This document shows, one piece after another, positions 34,314-43,991 of a stretch of 64,000 nt of DNA. Under the pieces are notes generated by a model, which was given only the letters and a program-made list of their open reading frames with translations, made no database searches and was not told the DNA's origin. Made by a program: the position numbers and the translations under genes. How positions within the stretch are numbered: the first letter of the stretch is position 1; each line of letters begins with the position of its first letter. Source of the DNA: Pseudomonas entomophila (lineage in GTDB: Bacteria; Pseudomonadota; Gammaproteobacteria; Pseudomonadales; Pseudomonadaceae); the NCBI RefSeq assembly GCF_013523165.1, contig NZ_JAAMQI010000012.1, positions 62,001 to 126,000 of the forward strand, in the 5' to 3' direction.

Positions 34314-34793
34314 CGCCTCCAGAGAAGTTGGCTGAGCACCATGGGATCTCTGAGTTCGACTGCGGTGAGCCGTCGATCAATGACTTCTTACGTCACAAAG
34401 CGTTGAAGGCTCAGGCATGCCAAGCATGCCGTGGTGTACGTCGTATGCTTCAAGGGCACGCATGATGTCGCTGCGTATTACACGCTTTCCAACAGTGCGA
34501 TCGATCGCCAGTACGGTGCGACTGCCAGGATCCGTCGCAATGCGCCCGACCCGCTGCCTGTGACCGTTCTGGGCCGCATGGGCGTGACAGCTTCGGCGGC
34601 GGGGCACGGCTTATCGCTTGCACTGCTCGCAGATGCGGTCGAGCGAAGTCTGATGGCCTCTGAGATGATCGGGTCCACCGCATTGATCGTGCGCCCGCTG
34701 ACCGAGCGACCTGCCTCATACTATGCGAAGTATGGTGGATTCATCCCGTGCCCTGATCTTGCTCCAATGACGATGATGCTACCCCTGCGGTAG
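34271..34793 (+). pseudogene. GNAT toxin (TacT-like), frameshifted
   Basis: TacT toxins acetylate charged tRNAs and stop translation. The N-terminal part (ELTPPEKLAEHHGISEFDCGEPSINDFLRHKALKAQA) is read in one frame and stops at 34465. The rest (VVYVVCFKGTHDVAAYYTLS through PDPLPVTVLGRMGV, AGHGLSLALLADAVERSL and YYAKYGGF) is read one frame over from about 34422. Removing one base near 34418-34420, in GCATGCCAAGCATGCC, restores a full-length protein with the normal spacing between FDCG and YVVC. This is a single-base insertion. The start may be 34271 or a TTG at 34304. A sequencing error is possible. Confidence 0.85.
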
Positions 34794-35074
34794 CACGTTC
34801 CCGCAAGCCCGCGCCTGGCGGGGTCATCGCTGTCGTGCAGGCTTGACCGGCGTCCTGATCGGCCGGAGAGCCTCAGGTTGCCTCGAGCGGACGTTGCCAC
34901 GCCCGTGACCTGGCGGCTAACCGCTCTGGCAGACGTTGCGCTATGCTTCGCGCCGTTGGCCCGGTGGGTCCGGGCGCCCTCAATATCATCCGCCGCGCGG
35001 CTGCCGATCAGGCACTGTCCGACCGGCAGCAACAGATCATCACGGCCTTCGCAGGCCATCAGTGGGAGCAGTCG

Positions 35075-36973
35075 ATGGTTCAGGCAAGCAGCCCTGCCGA
35101 AGGCGGGCAGGGTATCACGCGTTCGGTGAGCCTGTTGGTGGCCGCGGTCGGCGTGGTCTATGGCGACATCGGTACCAGCCCGCTCTATACGCTCAAGGAA
35201 GTGTTCTCGGGCGGTTATGGCGTGGCGGTGAACCATGACGGTGTGCTGGGTATCCTGGCCCTGATCTTCTGGTCGTTGATCTGGGTGGTCTCGATCAAGT
35301 ACATCCTGTTCATCCTGCGCGCCGACAACCAGGGCGAGGGTGGCACCATGGCGCTGACGGCCTTGGCCCGACGCGCCGCGGCGCCGTACCCACGGTTGCG
35401 CATGCTGATGGTCGGGTGCGGTCTGGTGGGCGCTTCGCTGTTCTACGGCGACAGCATGATCACCCCGGCCGTTTCGGTACTCTCGGCAGTGGAGGGCATG
35501 GGCCTGGCGTTCGACGGCATCGACCATTGGGTGGTGCCGATCGCGCTGGTCGTGCTGGTGGGGCTGTTCGTGGTGCAGAAGCACGGCACCGCGAAGATCG
35601 GCACCTTGTTCGGGCCGGTCATGGTGCTCTGGTTCCTGGTGCTCGGCGCGCTGGGTATCCACGGCATCGTGCAGAGCCCGGAAGTGCTAAAGGCCGTGAA
35701 TCCGGCCTGGGCAGTGCGGTTCTTCGTGGTCCATCCCGGCATGGGGGTGGCGATCCTGGGCGCGGTGGTGCTGGCGCTGACCGGCGCCGAAGCACTGTAT
35801 GCCGACATGGGGCACTTCGGCCGCAAACCGATCGCCCGCGCCTGGTTCCTGCTGGTGCTGCCCGCGCTGGTGCTCAACTACTTCGGCCAGGGCGCCCTGC
35901 TGCTGCAGGACCCGGACGCCGCGCGCAACCCGTTCTACCTGCTGGCGCCGTCCTGGGCGCTGCTGCCGCTGATCGGCCTGGCCACGCTGGCGACGGTGAT
36001 TGCCTCGCAGGCGGTGATTTCGGGGGCGTTCTCCTTGACCCAGCAAGCCATCCAGCTGGGCTACATCCCGCGCATGCAGGTGCAGCACACCTCCAGTGCC
36101 GAGCAGGGGCAGATCTACATCGGCGCGGTGAACTGGACGCTGATGGTCGGCGTGGTGCTGCTGGTGCTGGGCTTCGAGTCGTCCGGTGCGCTGGCCGCTG
36201 CCTATGGCGTCGCCGTGACCGGCACCATGCTGATGACCACGTTGCTGGTGGCGGTGGTGATGCTGCTGCTGTGGAAGTGGCCGCCGCTGCTGGCGGTGCC
36301 CGTCCTGCTCGGCTTCCTGGTGGTCGATGGGCTGTTCTTCGCCGCCAACCTGCCCAAGGTGCTGCAGGGCGGCGCCTTCCCGGTGATCGCCGGGTTCGTG
36401 CTGTTCGTGCTGATGAGCACCTGGAAGCGCGGACGACAGATTCTCGTCGAGCGCATTGGCGAAGGCTCGCTGCCCTTGCCGGTGTTCATCGACAGCATTG
36501 CCGTGCAACCGCCCCATCGGGTCGAGGGGACCGCCGTGTTCCTGACCGCCCGCGCCGACGCCGTGCCCCATGCGCTGCTGCACAACCTGCTGCACAACCA
36601 GGTGTTGCACCGCCAGGTGGTGCTGTTGACGGTGATCAGCGAGGACCGTCCTCGGGTGCCGGAGGCCGAGCGCTTCGAAGTGCTGGACCACGGCAATGGC
36701 TTCTTCCGCGTGCTGTTGCACTACGGGTTCATGGACGAGCCGGACGTACCGGCAGCGCTGGCGCTGTGCCAACGGGACGACCTGAACTTCAGCCCCATGC
36801 GCACCACGTACTTCCTCAGCCGGGAAACGGTGGTGGTGTCGCGCCTGGAAGGCATGGCGCGCTGGCGCGGCACCTTGTTCGCCTTCCTGCTGAAGAACGC
36901 CAACGGCACCTTGCGTTTCTTCAAGCTGCCGTTGAACCGGGTGATCGAGCTGGGCACGCAGGTGGAGATCTAA
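35075..36973 (+). CDS. kup: Low-affinity potassium transporter Kup
   Basis: Kup is an inner-membrane K+ uptake protein, probably a proton symporter. The ATG at 35075 has GGGAG upstream and gives [16 protein letters not shown]. An open frame extends 130 bases further without support. The 632-residue protein has about twelve membrane segments up to residue 440. The signature [18 protein letters not shown] is near the N-terminus, with GEGGTMAL and [16 protein letters not shown] later. A cytoplasmic C-terminal domain follows. It is convergent with the acvB-mprF pair. Confidence 0.95.
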   Translation: MVQASSPAEGGQGITRSVSLLVAAVGVVYGDIGTSPLYTLKEVFSGGYGVAVNHDGVLGILALIFWSLIWVVSIKYILFILRADNQGEGGTMALTALARRAAAPYPRLRMLMVGCGLVGASLFYGDSMITPAVSVLSAVEGMGLAFDGIDHWVVPIALVVLVGLFVVQKHGTAKIGTLFGPVMVLWFLVLGALGIHGIVQSPEVLKAVNPAWAVRFFVVHPGMGVAILGAVVLALTGAEALYADMGHFGRKPIARAWFLLVLPALVLNYFGQGALLLQDPDAARNPFYLLAPSWALLPLIGLATLATVIASQAVISGAFSLTQQAIQLGYIPRMQVQHTSSAEQGQIYIGAVNWTLMVGVVLLVLGFESSGALAAAYGVAVTGTMLMTTLLVAVVMLLLWKWPPLLAVPVLLGFLVVDGLFFAANLPKVLQGGAFPVIAGFVLFVLMSTWKRGRQILVERIGEGSLPLPVFIDSIAVQPPHRVEGTAVFLTARADAVPHALLHNLLHNQVLHRQVVLLTVISEDRPRVPEAERFEVLDHGNGFFRVLLHYGFMDEPDVPAALALCQRDDLNFSPMRTTYFLSRETVVVSRLEGMARWRGTLFAFLLKNANGTLRFFKLPLNRVIELGTQVEI

Positions 36974-37007
36974 GTCAGGTCTCCACCGGCAGACCCGTCC
37001 TCCCGAC

Positions 37008-38303
37008 TCAGGGTTGGCCGGGCGTGCCGCCCTTGCCTTGGCGTGCGTCGATCTCGCCCACCAGGCGCTTGGCCAGGGCAGGGTAGTTCTCGTCGAAGTG
37101 GTGCCCACCCGGCAGCTTGACCCGCTCACCCACCGCGGTGCTGTCGGTGCAGCCACTCTCGTCGGCTTCCTCTTCGCCGTAGATGCACACCACCTTGTCC
37201 GCCGGCAGACGCGCCATGTCCGGGCCGGTGGGCGCTTCCTGGCCTTCCTTGCCCAGCCACCCCTCGACCTCGATCTCGAAGCTGCCACTGCGGGCGAAGG
37301 CGAGCAGGATGATGGCGTCGACGCGCTGCTGGTCTTCGGCCGGCAGGCGGTTGTAGATCGCCGGCAGGACATCGGCACCGAACGAATACCCGGTCAGCAC
37401 GAAGCGCTTGGTGCCCCACTTGTGACGGTAGTGCTGCATCAGCTCCACCAGGTCGGTGGCGCTCTGCTCGGGCGTCTTGTGCTGCCAGTAGTAGCGCAGG
37501 GTGTCGATGCCGACCACGGGGTAGCCGAGCTTGGCCATTTCCCCGGCGACGTCGCGGTCCAGGTCACGCCAGCCGCCGTCACCGGACAGGAACAGGGTGA
37601 CGGTGTCGCTGGCCTGGCCGGCAGGCACCTCGACCACCGGAATGCTCAAGGCGGTGCCGTCCGGGCCGACCAGGGCCTGGGTCAGCTGGTTCTTCAGCAC
37701 CTGCGGCAGGTGGATGTCGTAGTCGCTGATGCTGGTGTCGGCATTGGCCTGGTTGCGCACGAACGCGGCGCTGGCGTCGTCCGGGTTGTCGTTCCAGGCC
37801 ACGCTCCAGTGACCATGGGCGGCCGAGGTCGGCAGGGCCTGCGCGCACCCGGCCTGCTCGGTCTTGAAGTCCACGGAGAGTGCATGCGCCTGATCGTCGT
37901 TCTGGCCAGCCAGCCAGCGCCAGGCCTCGGTGGCCCCGGCGCCGATACCGGCGACCAGGGTCGGGGTGCCGGACAGCGCCCCGAAGGCATCGGTCATGGC
38001 CTTGTGCTGGGCCATGCAGTCCGTGTCCGGCAGCACCACCTGGACCAGTTGCGCAGCGCCCGCCTGGCTCAGGTCGAGCAGCTGCCGTTCGGTCAGCCCT
38101 TGGCCGGCCGGCACGCCGATGACCACGCGGGCCTTGGCCTGGCCGGACGGGGTGACCTTGATCAGGTCGCCACCACCCTGGTTCGAGGCCAGGTGTTCGA
38201 GGTGTGGTGCAGGCGCCGGGCGTGTCCAGAACCAGAAGCCCGCTGCCGCAATGGCCACGAGCAGCACTACGCACAACAGAGACAGTCGAGAGCGTCGAGT
38301 CAT
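37008..38303 (-). CDS. AcvB/VirJ-family hydrolase, probable aminoacyl-phosphatidylglycerol hydrolase
   Basis: The 431-residue protein has an N-terminal membrane or signal segment (residues 6-26, LSLLCVVLLVAIAAAGFWFW), so it should act in the periplasm. Two VirJ-like regions follow. The second has the serine-hydrolase motif GYSFGADVLP (GxSxG) near residue 300, and HHFDENY holds a likely catalytic His. Its start overlaps the mprF stop by one base, so the two are coupled. In P. aeruginosa the homologue next to mprF (PA0919) hydrolyses alanyl-phosphatidylglycerol. I infer the same activity here: it reverses the product of MprF. Confidence 0.87.
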   Translation of the reverse strand: MTRRSRLSLLCVVLLVAIAAAGFWFWTRPAPAPHLEHLASNQGGGDLIKVTPSGQAKARVVIGVPAGQGLTERQLLDLSQAGAAQLVQVVLPDTDCMAQHKAMTDAFGALSGTPTLVAGIGAGATEAWRWLAGQNDDQAHALSVDFKTEQAGCAQALPTSAAHGHWSVAWNDNPDDASAAFVRNQANADTSISDYDIHLPQVLKNQLTQALVGPDGTALSIPVVEVPAGQASDTVTLFLSGDGGWRDLDRDVAGEMAKLGYPVVGIDTLRYYWQHKTPEQSATDLVELMQHYRHKWGTKRFVLTGYSFGADVLPAIYNRLPAEDQQRVDAIILLAFARSGSFEIEVEGWLGKEGQEAPTGPDMARLPADKVVCIYGEEEADESGCTDSTAVGERVKLPGGHHFDENYPALAKRLVGEIDARQGKGGTPGQP

Positions 38304-40945
38304 CAGCGTTTCACCAATCCAGTCAGGCCGCCTGCGATCAGGGCGGCAGTGTCAGCCAGGGCCACCAAGGGGTCCAGGCCGGCAGGGACGGCCATGTAGC
38401 GCGGCTCCCAGTCAGGCTGGAACTTGTCCTTGAAGCGGCGCAGGCCTTGGAAGTTGTACAGGTGTTCGCCGCGGCGGAACACCATCGAGCCCAGGCGTTG
38501 GGTCAGCGGCGCGCCACGGCGTGGTTGCAGGCCGGACAGCGGCACCATCCCCAGGCTGAAGCGCTGGTAGCCTTCGGTCTTGTAGTGCAGGATCAGCCCC
38601 AGCATCATGAATTCCATGGTCAGCTTCGGTGCCTCGGGGTGCGCCCGCATCAGGTCCAGGCTGGCCAGCTCCTTGCTGTGGGTTTCCAGCAGGTTGGCGA
38701 ACGCCACGGGCCGACCCTGGAAGCGGATCAGCGCGATGCGGAAGTAGCGCAGGTACTCGGGGCTGAAGCGGCCCAGGGAGAAGCCTTTCTCGCGCACGTT
38801 CTTGTTGCCCAGCCAGGCGTCGGAAATCACCTTGAGTTCGTCCAGCGGTGCCTTGCCCGGCTCGTGGATCTCCAGGCTCAGGCCGTCACGGCCCCCGCGG
38901 TTCCAGGTGTAGCGCAGGTCCTTCATCTCCTTGCCCTTGGCGTCGAGATCGAACCGGCACAGGTCGACCCGGGCTTCCTCGCCCAACTTGATCGCGGTCA
39001 GGCCGATGTCCATGTAGAACGGCAGGTTCTCGGCACGGACCTGGTAGAACACCGGGCGGGCGTGGTGCACGTCGCACAGGTCGCGGAACTGCCAGATCAT
39101 CTCGGCACGTTCCTGGGGCGGGCCGATGGGGTCGTACAGGGCCACCAGGCTGCGGCCACGGCGTGCGTACATCAGAAAGGCGTTGTCGCTGGGGTGGAAC
39201 AGCAGGGCCTTGTCGCCGGTCAGGGCCAGGCCACCATCGGGCTGGTCGGACGCCTGCAGGATGCGATTGGCGCGGTCGAGCTCCTGCTCGGGCGGCAGAT
39301 GGATCATCGGACGGGCCGTGCGCAGCAGCCAGGTCAGTGCGACGAACACCAGCAGCACGGCACTGCCCAGGGCAGCGCGCAGGGCGCGTGGCGCATCCGC
39401 GTCGAGGGTGAACTGCCACCACAGCTCGCGATCGTAGGGCACGTCTTCGAAGGCGAACAGCAGCAGCCAGATCGAGGCGCCGATGACGCAGGCGCTCGCC
39501 ACCAGGTAGACCGGCGAGAAGGGCAGTTCGAGCAGACGGCTGGGCCGGTAGAACGAACGCCGGAACAGCGCCAGCAGCGACGCCGTGATGGTCAGGATGC
39601 TGGCTTCTTCCCAGTCGAAGCCTTTGAGCAGCGAAAGCACCGCGCCCACCAGCAGCAGCACGGTGGTCAGCAACCAGGCGGCCGACAGGCGACGACGCAA
39701 CCCCTGTGCCAGCAACAGGCACAGCACGCCGACCAGGCTGGCGCCGAAGTGCGACGCATCGATCAGCCGATGCGGAATCAGAAAGCCCATGTGCTCCAGG
39801 CGGGTGTCGATCTCCGGCGTGGCACCGGAGAACAGCAGCACCACGCCCGACAGGAACACCAGGATCGCCAGGACCGGCGCGGCCAGGCCCGAGGCGGCCT
39901 TGAGCGCCTGGTGAGCGAATAGCAGGCGGCGCGCTTCGCTGGCCAGCAGCACGGCGCAGGCGACCAGCAAGGGCAGCACCACGTAGATCAGCCGGTACAG
40001 CAGCAGGGCAGCGGCCAGGGGCGCAGCGCCGAGCTGGTTGGCGAAGGCCGCGAGCAGGATCGCTTCGAAGACACCGACGCCGCCCGGCACGTGACTGAGC
40101 ACACCAGCCGCCAGTGCCAGCAGGTAGACCAGCACGAAGGCGCCGAAAGGCGGTGCTTCAGGCAGCAGCAGGTAGAGCACGGTGGCCGCCACCAGCACGT
40201 CCAGTGCGGTGATCAGCAACTGCAAGGCGGCCAGCCGCGGCGCAGGCAGGCGCAACGTGTGACGACCGACCTGCACCAGCAGGTTGTTGGCCAGGGGCTG
40301 TTCGGGCAGGCGGCGACGGTACACGCCGATGGCCAATGCCGCGCACAGCGCCAGGGTGGTGCCGGCGATGGCGGCCAGCACACCGGCTGGCAACCGCAGG
40401 GCCTGAGCGGCCGCTGGCAGGTCGCTCAGCAGTGCCACGGCAGCCAGAGGCGGTAGTGCACACCCCAGCGACAGGCTGGCGAACACGGTCATCCGGGCCA
40501 CGTCACCCGCGCCGAGCCCGTGACGGGCATACAGGCGATAGCGAACCGAGCCGCCGGACAGCATCGACAGCCCGACGGCGTTACCCACGGCGAACGCGCA
40601 GAAACCGCCCATCGCCAGGGCGCCGCCAGGTAGCGGCGCATTGGCGTAGCGACTGGCCGACCATTCGTAGCCCAGCAGGACCGTGAACCCGACTGCCGTG
40701 GCCAGCAAGGCACCGGACAACGACGAGGCGGGGACTTCGGTGACGGCGTCGCGCAGGGCGTTGAGGTCCAGTTCGCTGAGCAGGTGCCAGCAGGCCAGCA
40801 GGGCGATCGCGAACAGCACCAGCGTCAACGCCAACCCGATGGGTTGTCGATAGCGACTGAGCCGGTCCAGCCACGGCAGGCGTTGGGCGGCGGCAGGTAG
40901 TGCCGCGGTGACCGGAGAGGAGGTATCGGGTGCCGGCGTGTTCAT
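38303..40945 (-). CDS. mprF: Aminoacyl-phosphatidylglycerol synthase/flippase MprF
   Basis: MprF transfers an amino acid (Lys or Ala) from tRNA to phosphatidylglycerol and flips the product, lowering the negative charge of the membrane against cationic peptides. The 880-residue protein has an N-terminal flippase domain with about fourteen membrane segments, including HVPGGVGVFEAI. A C-terminal synthase domain follows (LYDPIGPPQERAEMIWQFRDLC, FSLGRFSPEYLRYFRIAL, GMVPLSGLQPRRGAPLTQRL). I chose the ATG at 40945 (MNTPAPDTSS); ten more codons are open upstream. Whether Lys or Ala is used cannot be read from the sequence. Confidence 0.94.
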   Translation of the reverse strand: MNTPAPDTSSPVTAALPAAAQRLPWLDRLSRYRQPIGLALTLVLFAIALLACWHLLSELDLNALRDAVTEVPASSLSGALLATAVGFTVLLGYEWSASRYANAPLPGGALAMGGFCAFAVGNAVGLSMLSGGSVRYRLYARHGLGAGDVARMTVFASLSLGCALPPLAAVALLSDLPAAAQALRLPAGVLAAIAGTTLALCAALAIGVYRRRLPEQPLANNLLVQVGRHTLRLPAPRLAALQLLITALDVLVAATVLYLLLPEAPPFGAFVLVYLLALAAGVLSHVPGGVGVFEAILLAAFANQLGAAPLAAALLLYRLIYVVLPLLVACAVLLASEARRLLFAHQALKAASGLAAPVLAILVFLSGVVLLFSGATPEIDTRLEHMGFLIPHRLIDASHFGASLVGVLCLLLAQGLRRRLSAAWLLTTVLLLVGAVLSLLKGFDWEEASILTITASLLALFRRSFYRPSRLLELPFSPVYLVASACVIGASIWLLLFAFEDVPYDRELWWQFTLDADAPRALRAALGSAVLLVFVALTWLLRTARPMIHLPPEQELDRANRILQASDQPDGGLALTGDKALLFHPSDNAFLMYARRGRSLVALYDPIGPPQERAEMIWQFRDLCDVHHARPVFYQVRAENLPFYMDIGLTAIKLGEEARVDLCRFDLDAKGKEMKDLRYTWNRGGRDGLSLEIHEPGKAPLDELKVISDAWLGNKNVREKGFSLGRFSPEYLRYFRIALIRFQGRPVAFANLLETHSKELASLDLMRAHPEAPKLTMEFMMLGLILHYKTEGYQRFSLGMVPLSGLQPRRGAPLTQRLGSMVFRRGEHLYNFQGLRRFKDKFQPDWEPRYMAVPAGLDPLVALADTAALIAGGLTGLVKR

Positions 40946-41162
40946 GTCATACCCCACGCGGCACCGTGGAAGCAAAAGCGGAATGCGGCCAAGTGAAAAT
41001 CCCTTTGGAAAACGTGTCCTGATAGTACTCTGTGGCAGAGAGGTTGGATCGATTCAGGATAGTTAAAGAATGTTCATATGGTAGGACGAATGCGACAGCG
41101 TGCCAGGCGTCGAGGGACGCCGGAGCGCAGCAGGGCAGTTGCAGGCGGGCTGAAAGCAACAA

Positions 41163-41189
41163 ACCCCGCGCTACCGAGGTAGGCGGGGT
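41163..41189 (-). terminator. Terminator of the first initiator tRNA unit
   Basis: ACCCCGC (41163-41169) and GCGGGGT (41183-41189) pair, with CTACC/GGTAG extending the stem inside. On the minus strand it follows the tRNA at 41204-41280. The T-tract is weak. Confidence 0.65.
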
Positions 41190-41203
41190 CTGTTCTGACG
41201 ATA

Positions 41204-41280
<77 letters not shown>

Positions 41281-41292
41281 TCAGTGGGGCGC

Positions 41293-41320
41293 ATTCTACA
41301 GCGTACGGCCGAGGTGTCAA
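41293..41320 (-). promoter_or_regulatory. Promoter of tRNA-fMet copy 1
   Basis: On the minus strand TTGACA (41315-41320) and TAGAAT (41293-41298) are separated by 16 bases. The start would lie just upstream of the tRNA. Confidence 0.85.
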
Positions 41321-41361
41321 GGCTTACTGTTTGATTTGCCTATGTTTTTTGAGCGGAAATG

Positions 41362-41393
41362 AAAAAGGCCACTGTCGGGACAGTGGCCTTTTT
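41362..41393 (-). terminator. Terminator of tRNA-fMet copy 2
   Basis: A perfect 13-base stem AAAAAGGCCACTG/CAGTGGCCTTTTT closes a six-base loop. It ends in T-runs on either strand and lies directly downstream of copy 2. Confidence 0.92.
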
Positions 41394-41399
41394 CCAAGA

Positions 41400-41476
<77 letters not shown>

Positions 41477-41488
41477 TCAGAGGTGCGC

Positions 41489-41516
41489 ACTCTACAGGGT
41501 ATGGCGAGCCTGTCAA
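41489..41516 (-). promoter_or_regulatory. Promoter of tRNA-fMet copy 2
   Basis: On the minus strand TTGACA (41511-41516) and TAGAGT (41489-41494) are 16 bases apart. Confidence 0.83.
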
Positions 41517-41572
41517 GGAAGAAGTGCCGATTCGCTCGCATGAGGGACAAAACCCTTTGATCGAGCGAAACG

Positions 41573-41602
41573 AAAAAGGCCACTGCGTGAACAGTGGCCT
41601 TT
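41573..41602 (-). terminator. Terminator of tRNA-fMet copy 3
   Basis: AAAGGCCACTG/CAGTGGCCTTT forms an 11-base stem with a six-base loop. On the minus strand it is followed by a T-run. It has nearly the same stem as the copy 2 terminator, so the whole unit was duplicated. Confidence 0.9.
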
Positions 41603-41610
41603 CTCTAAGT

Positions 41611-41687
<77 letters not shown>

Positions 41688-41700
41688 CCTGTGAGATGAG

Positions 41701-41728
41701 ATTCTACGGATATTCCTTCCCTTGTCAA
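41701..41728 (-). promoter_or_regulatory. Promoter of tRNA-fMet copy 3
   Basis: On the minus strand TTGACA (41723-41728) and TAGAAT (41701-41706) are 16 bases apart, the same layout as the other two units. Confidence 0.85.
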
Positions 41729-41861
41729 GCGATTGCTTGAAAAAAGCGTTTTCAGGTCAGGACGTTAGCGCGCTTGCTGGGGTTTCAGCCCGTTCGGTGC
41801 CCAGGTTTCGGCGCGCCGACAGTCGTGATGGCTGCCCCGGCGTCCGATGATCGGGTACTAT

Positions 41862-41877
41862 CTGTATGAATCTACAG
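41862..41877. promoter_or_regulatory. LexA (SOS) box of dinB
   Basis: CTGTATGAATCTACAG fits CTG-N10-CAG. It starts directly after a TACTAT that could be the -10 box (41856-41861) and ends 15 bases before the dinB ATG. Confidence 0.88.
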
Positions 41878-41892
41878 TGGTGTCTGTCATCC

Positions 41893-42957
41893 ATGTCCAC
41901 GCGCAAGATCATTCATATCGACTGCGACTGCTTCTATGCCGCCATCGAAATGCGTGACGACCCGCAACTTGCGGGCCGGCCCATGGCCGTGGGCGGGTCG
42001 GCCGAGCGGCGCGGGGTGATCGCCACCTGCAATTACGAAGCACGCGCCTACGGCGTGCGTTCGGCCATGTCGTCCCGGCACGCCTTGAAGCTGTGTCCGG
42101 ACCTGATCATCGTCAAGCCCCGCTTCGACGCCTACAAGGAAGCCTCGCGCGAGATCCAGGCCATCTTCCGCGACTACACCGAGCTGATCGAGCCGTTGTC
42201 GCTCGACGAGGCCTACCTTGATGTCACCGACAGCCACTGGTTCGCCGGCAGCGCCACGCGTATCGCCGAAGACATTCGTCGACGCGTGGCGCGCACGCTG
42301 CACATCACCGTGTCTGCCGGGGTCGCGCCCAACAAGTTCCTGGCCAAGATCGCCAGCGACTGGCGCAAACCCAACGGCCTGTTCGTCATCACGCCGGTGG
42401 AGGTAGAAGCCTTCGTTGCGCAGCTGCCGGTCAATCGCCTGCACGGCGTGGGCAAGGTGACCGCAGACAAGCTGGCGCGCCTGGGCATCGTCACCTGCAC
42501 CGACTTGCGCGCATGGTCGCGTGTGGACCTGGCGCGTGAATTCGGCAGTTTCGGCGAGCGCTTGTGGGGCCTGGCACGCGGTATCGACGATCGGATCGTG
42601 CAGCACGACAGCCGCCGTCAATCGGTCAGCGTGGAAAACACGTTCGACACGGACCTGCCGGACCTCGACGCCTGCCTGGACAAGCTGCCGGGCCTGCTGG
42701 CGACCCTGGACGAGCGCATTGGCCGCATGGATGGCAGTTACCGGCCAGGCAAACCCTTCGTCAAGGTCAAGTTCCATGACTTCAGCCAGACCACGCTGGA
42801 ACAGTCGAGGGCCGGGCGCGACCTGGACAGCTACCGCCAACTACTGGGCCAGGCCTTCGCCCGTGGCGGCAAGCCGGTCAGGTTGCTGGGGGTAGGGGTG
42901 CGGCTGCAGGACTTGCGAGGCGCGGCGGAGCAACTGGAGCTGTTTCAGGAGTCGTGA
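41893..42957 (+). CDS. dinB: DNA polymerase IV
   Basis: DinB is a Y-family translesion polymerase induced by DNA damage. I chose the ATG at 41893 (MSTRKIIHIDCDCFYAAIEM); nine more codons are open but overlap the LexA box. The catalytic acids are in HIDCDCFYA and LSLDEAYLDVT. The steric YEARAYGVRSAM motif, the helix-hairpin-helix (LPVNRLHGVGKVTADKLARLGI) and the little-finger domain follow. The 354-residue length is standard. Confidence 0.97.
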   Translation: MSTRKIIHIDCDCFYAAIEMRDDPQLAGRPMAVGGSAERRGVIATCNYEARAYGVRSAMSSRHALKLCPDLIIVKPRFDAYKEASREIQAIFRDYTELIEPLSLDEAYLDVTDSHWFAGSATRIAEDIRRRVARTLHITVSAGVAPNKFLAKIASDWRKPNGLFVITPVEVEAFVAQLPVNRLHGVGKVTADKLARLGIVTCTDLRAWSRVDLAREFGSFGERLWGLARGIDDRIVQHDSRRQSVSVENTFDTDLPDLDACLDKLPGLLATLDERIGRMDGSYRPGKPFVKVKFHDFSQTTLEQSRAGRDLDSYRQLLGQAFARGGKPVRLLGVGVRLQDLRGAAEQLELFQES

Positions 42958-43016
42958 GCGGTGGCAGAGCAGGCCGGTCGATCGGCCGGCCCTGCCTGCC
43001 ACGCGGCGGCAGGGCG

Positions 43017-43970
43017 TCAATGGGTGCCGGGGTCGGCTACCAATCGGCCTGTCTGCTGCCGGAGCGACTGGAGGAAATCGCGCTGCAATTCGGGATCGTT
43101 GCGCGTGAGCTCCACCAGGCTTTGCTCCAGATCGCTGGCCTCTTCCTCGAGTCCCAGCTCGGCCAGGCGCTTGATCCGATGCACCCAGTGCGACACGTCG
43201 TCGTCTTCGAGGTCATCGAAGATCAGGTGTCGCGCCTCGGGCAGCGCGCGCCGTAGCTTGTCGCTGATCAGCAGCGTCGTGTCGCCACGCAAGCCGGCCT
43301 CTTCGTCGGTCGCCTGCAAGTGCAGGGTGCCGATCCGGCTCAGGTCCTGTTCGGCGAACGGGCTCTCCAGCAGGTTGAGGCGAACCACGCCGTTGTCGTC
43401 GGTGGCGAATTCGTGGGTCAGCTTGCCTGCCTTGACCTCGAGCGGATGCTCGGCCCAGGGCAGGTTGGTGGATTCTTCGCGTTGTCCTTTGCGGGTCTCG
43501 CTCAGGCTGGCGAGGTTTTGCTGAGCCCGGCCATTGGACTGCACGTTCATGAACGGGTTGAGGCCCGCCACGCCGTAGTCCAGCCAGTCGCGGGTGACGC
43601 TGTCGGGCAGCGTGCCCATGGCGAAGACGTTCACCACATTGGCGCCCAGCCCTGCGACCACCGCCACGGCACCCAGCGGGATCTCGTAGACCTCCCGCCA
43701 GGGCTGGTACGGCGTGTAGCGATCGTAATGGCGAGTGACCTCGAACTCCGTGACCTCGAAGCGTCGCCGCTCGGTCACGCGGACGCGACGCTGCGGCAGC
43801 TCCATGACCTGGGGTTCGCCCGCGTCGATCTGCAAGGTGTGCTCGAGCAGCTTTCGCTCGACCCGGTCTTCATGCTCGCTGCGCTGGGACATCTGGTTGG
43901 CGCAGCCGCTGACGAGCAGGGCGCCGCTCAAGGCGGCTCCTGCCAGGGTATGGGTACTTCGCTTGGACAT
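43017..43970 (-). CDS. Lipoprotein of unknown function
   Basis: The 317-residue protein starts MSKRSTHTLAGAALSGALLVSGC, a lipoprotein signal with lipobox LVSGC. It should be anchored to a membrane and face the periplasm. A GTG two codons upstream is less likely. The N-terminal part is charged with RRVRVTERRRFEVTEFEVTRHYDRY. A hydrophobic stretch (AVAVVAGLGANVVNVFAMG) lies near residue 105, and the C-terminal 70 residues are acidic and helical. Homologues beside dinB in other Pseudomonas are also uncharacterised. I do not recognise a domain. Confidence 0.75.
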   Translation of the reverse strand: MSKRSTHTLAGAALSGALLVSGCANQMSQRSEHEDRVERKLLEHTLQIDAGEPQVMELPQRRVRVTERRRFEVTEFEVTRHYDRYTPYQPWREVYEIPLGAVAVVAGLGANVVNVFAMGTLPDSVTRDWLDYGVAGLNPFMNVQSNGRAQQNLASLSETRKGQREESTNLPWAEHPLEVKAGKLTHEFATDDNGVVRLNLLESPFAEQDLSRIGTLHLQATDEEAGLRGDTTLLISDKLRRALPEARHLIFDDLEDDDVSHWVHRIKRLAELGLEEEASDLEQSLVELTRNDPELQRDFLQSLRQQTGRLVADPGTH

Positions 43971-43991
43971 GTTCACTCGCGCAAGGGTGGG

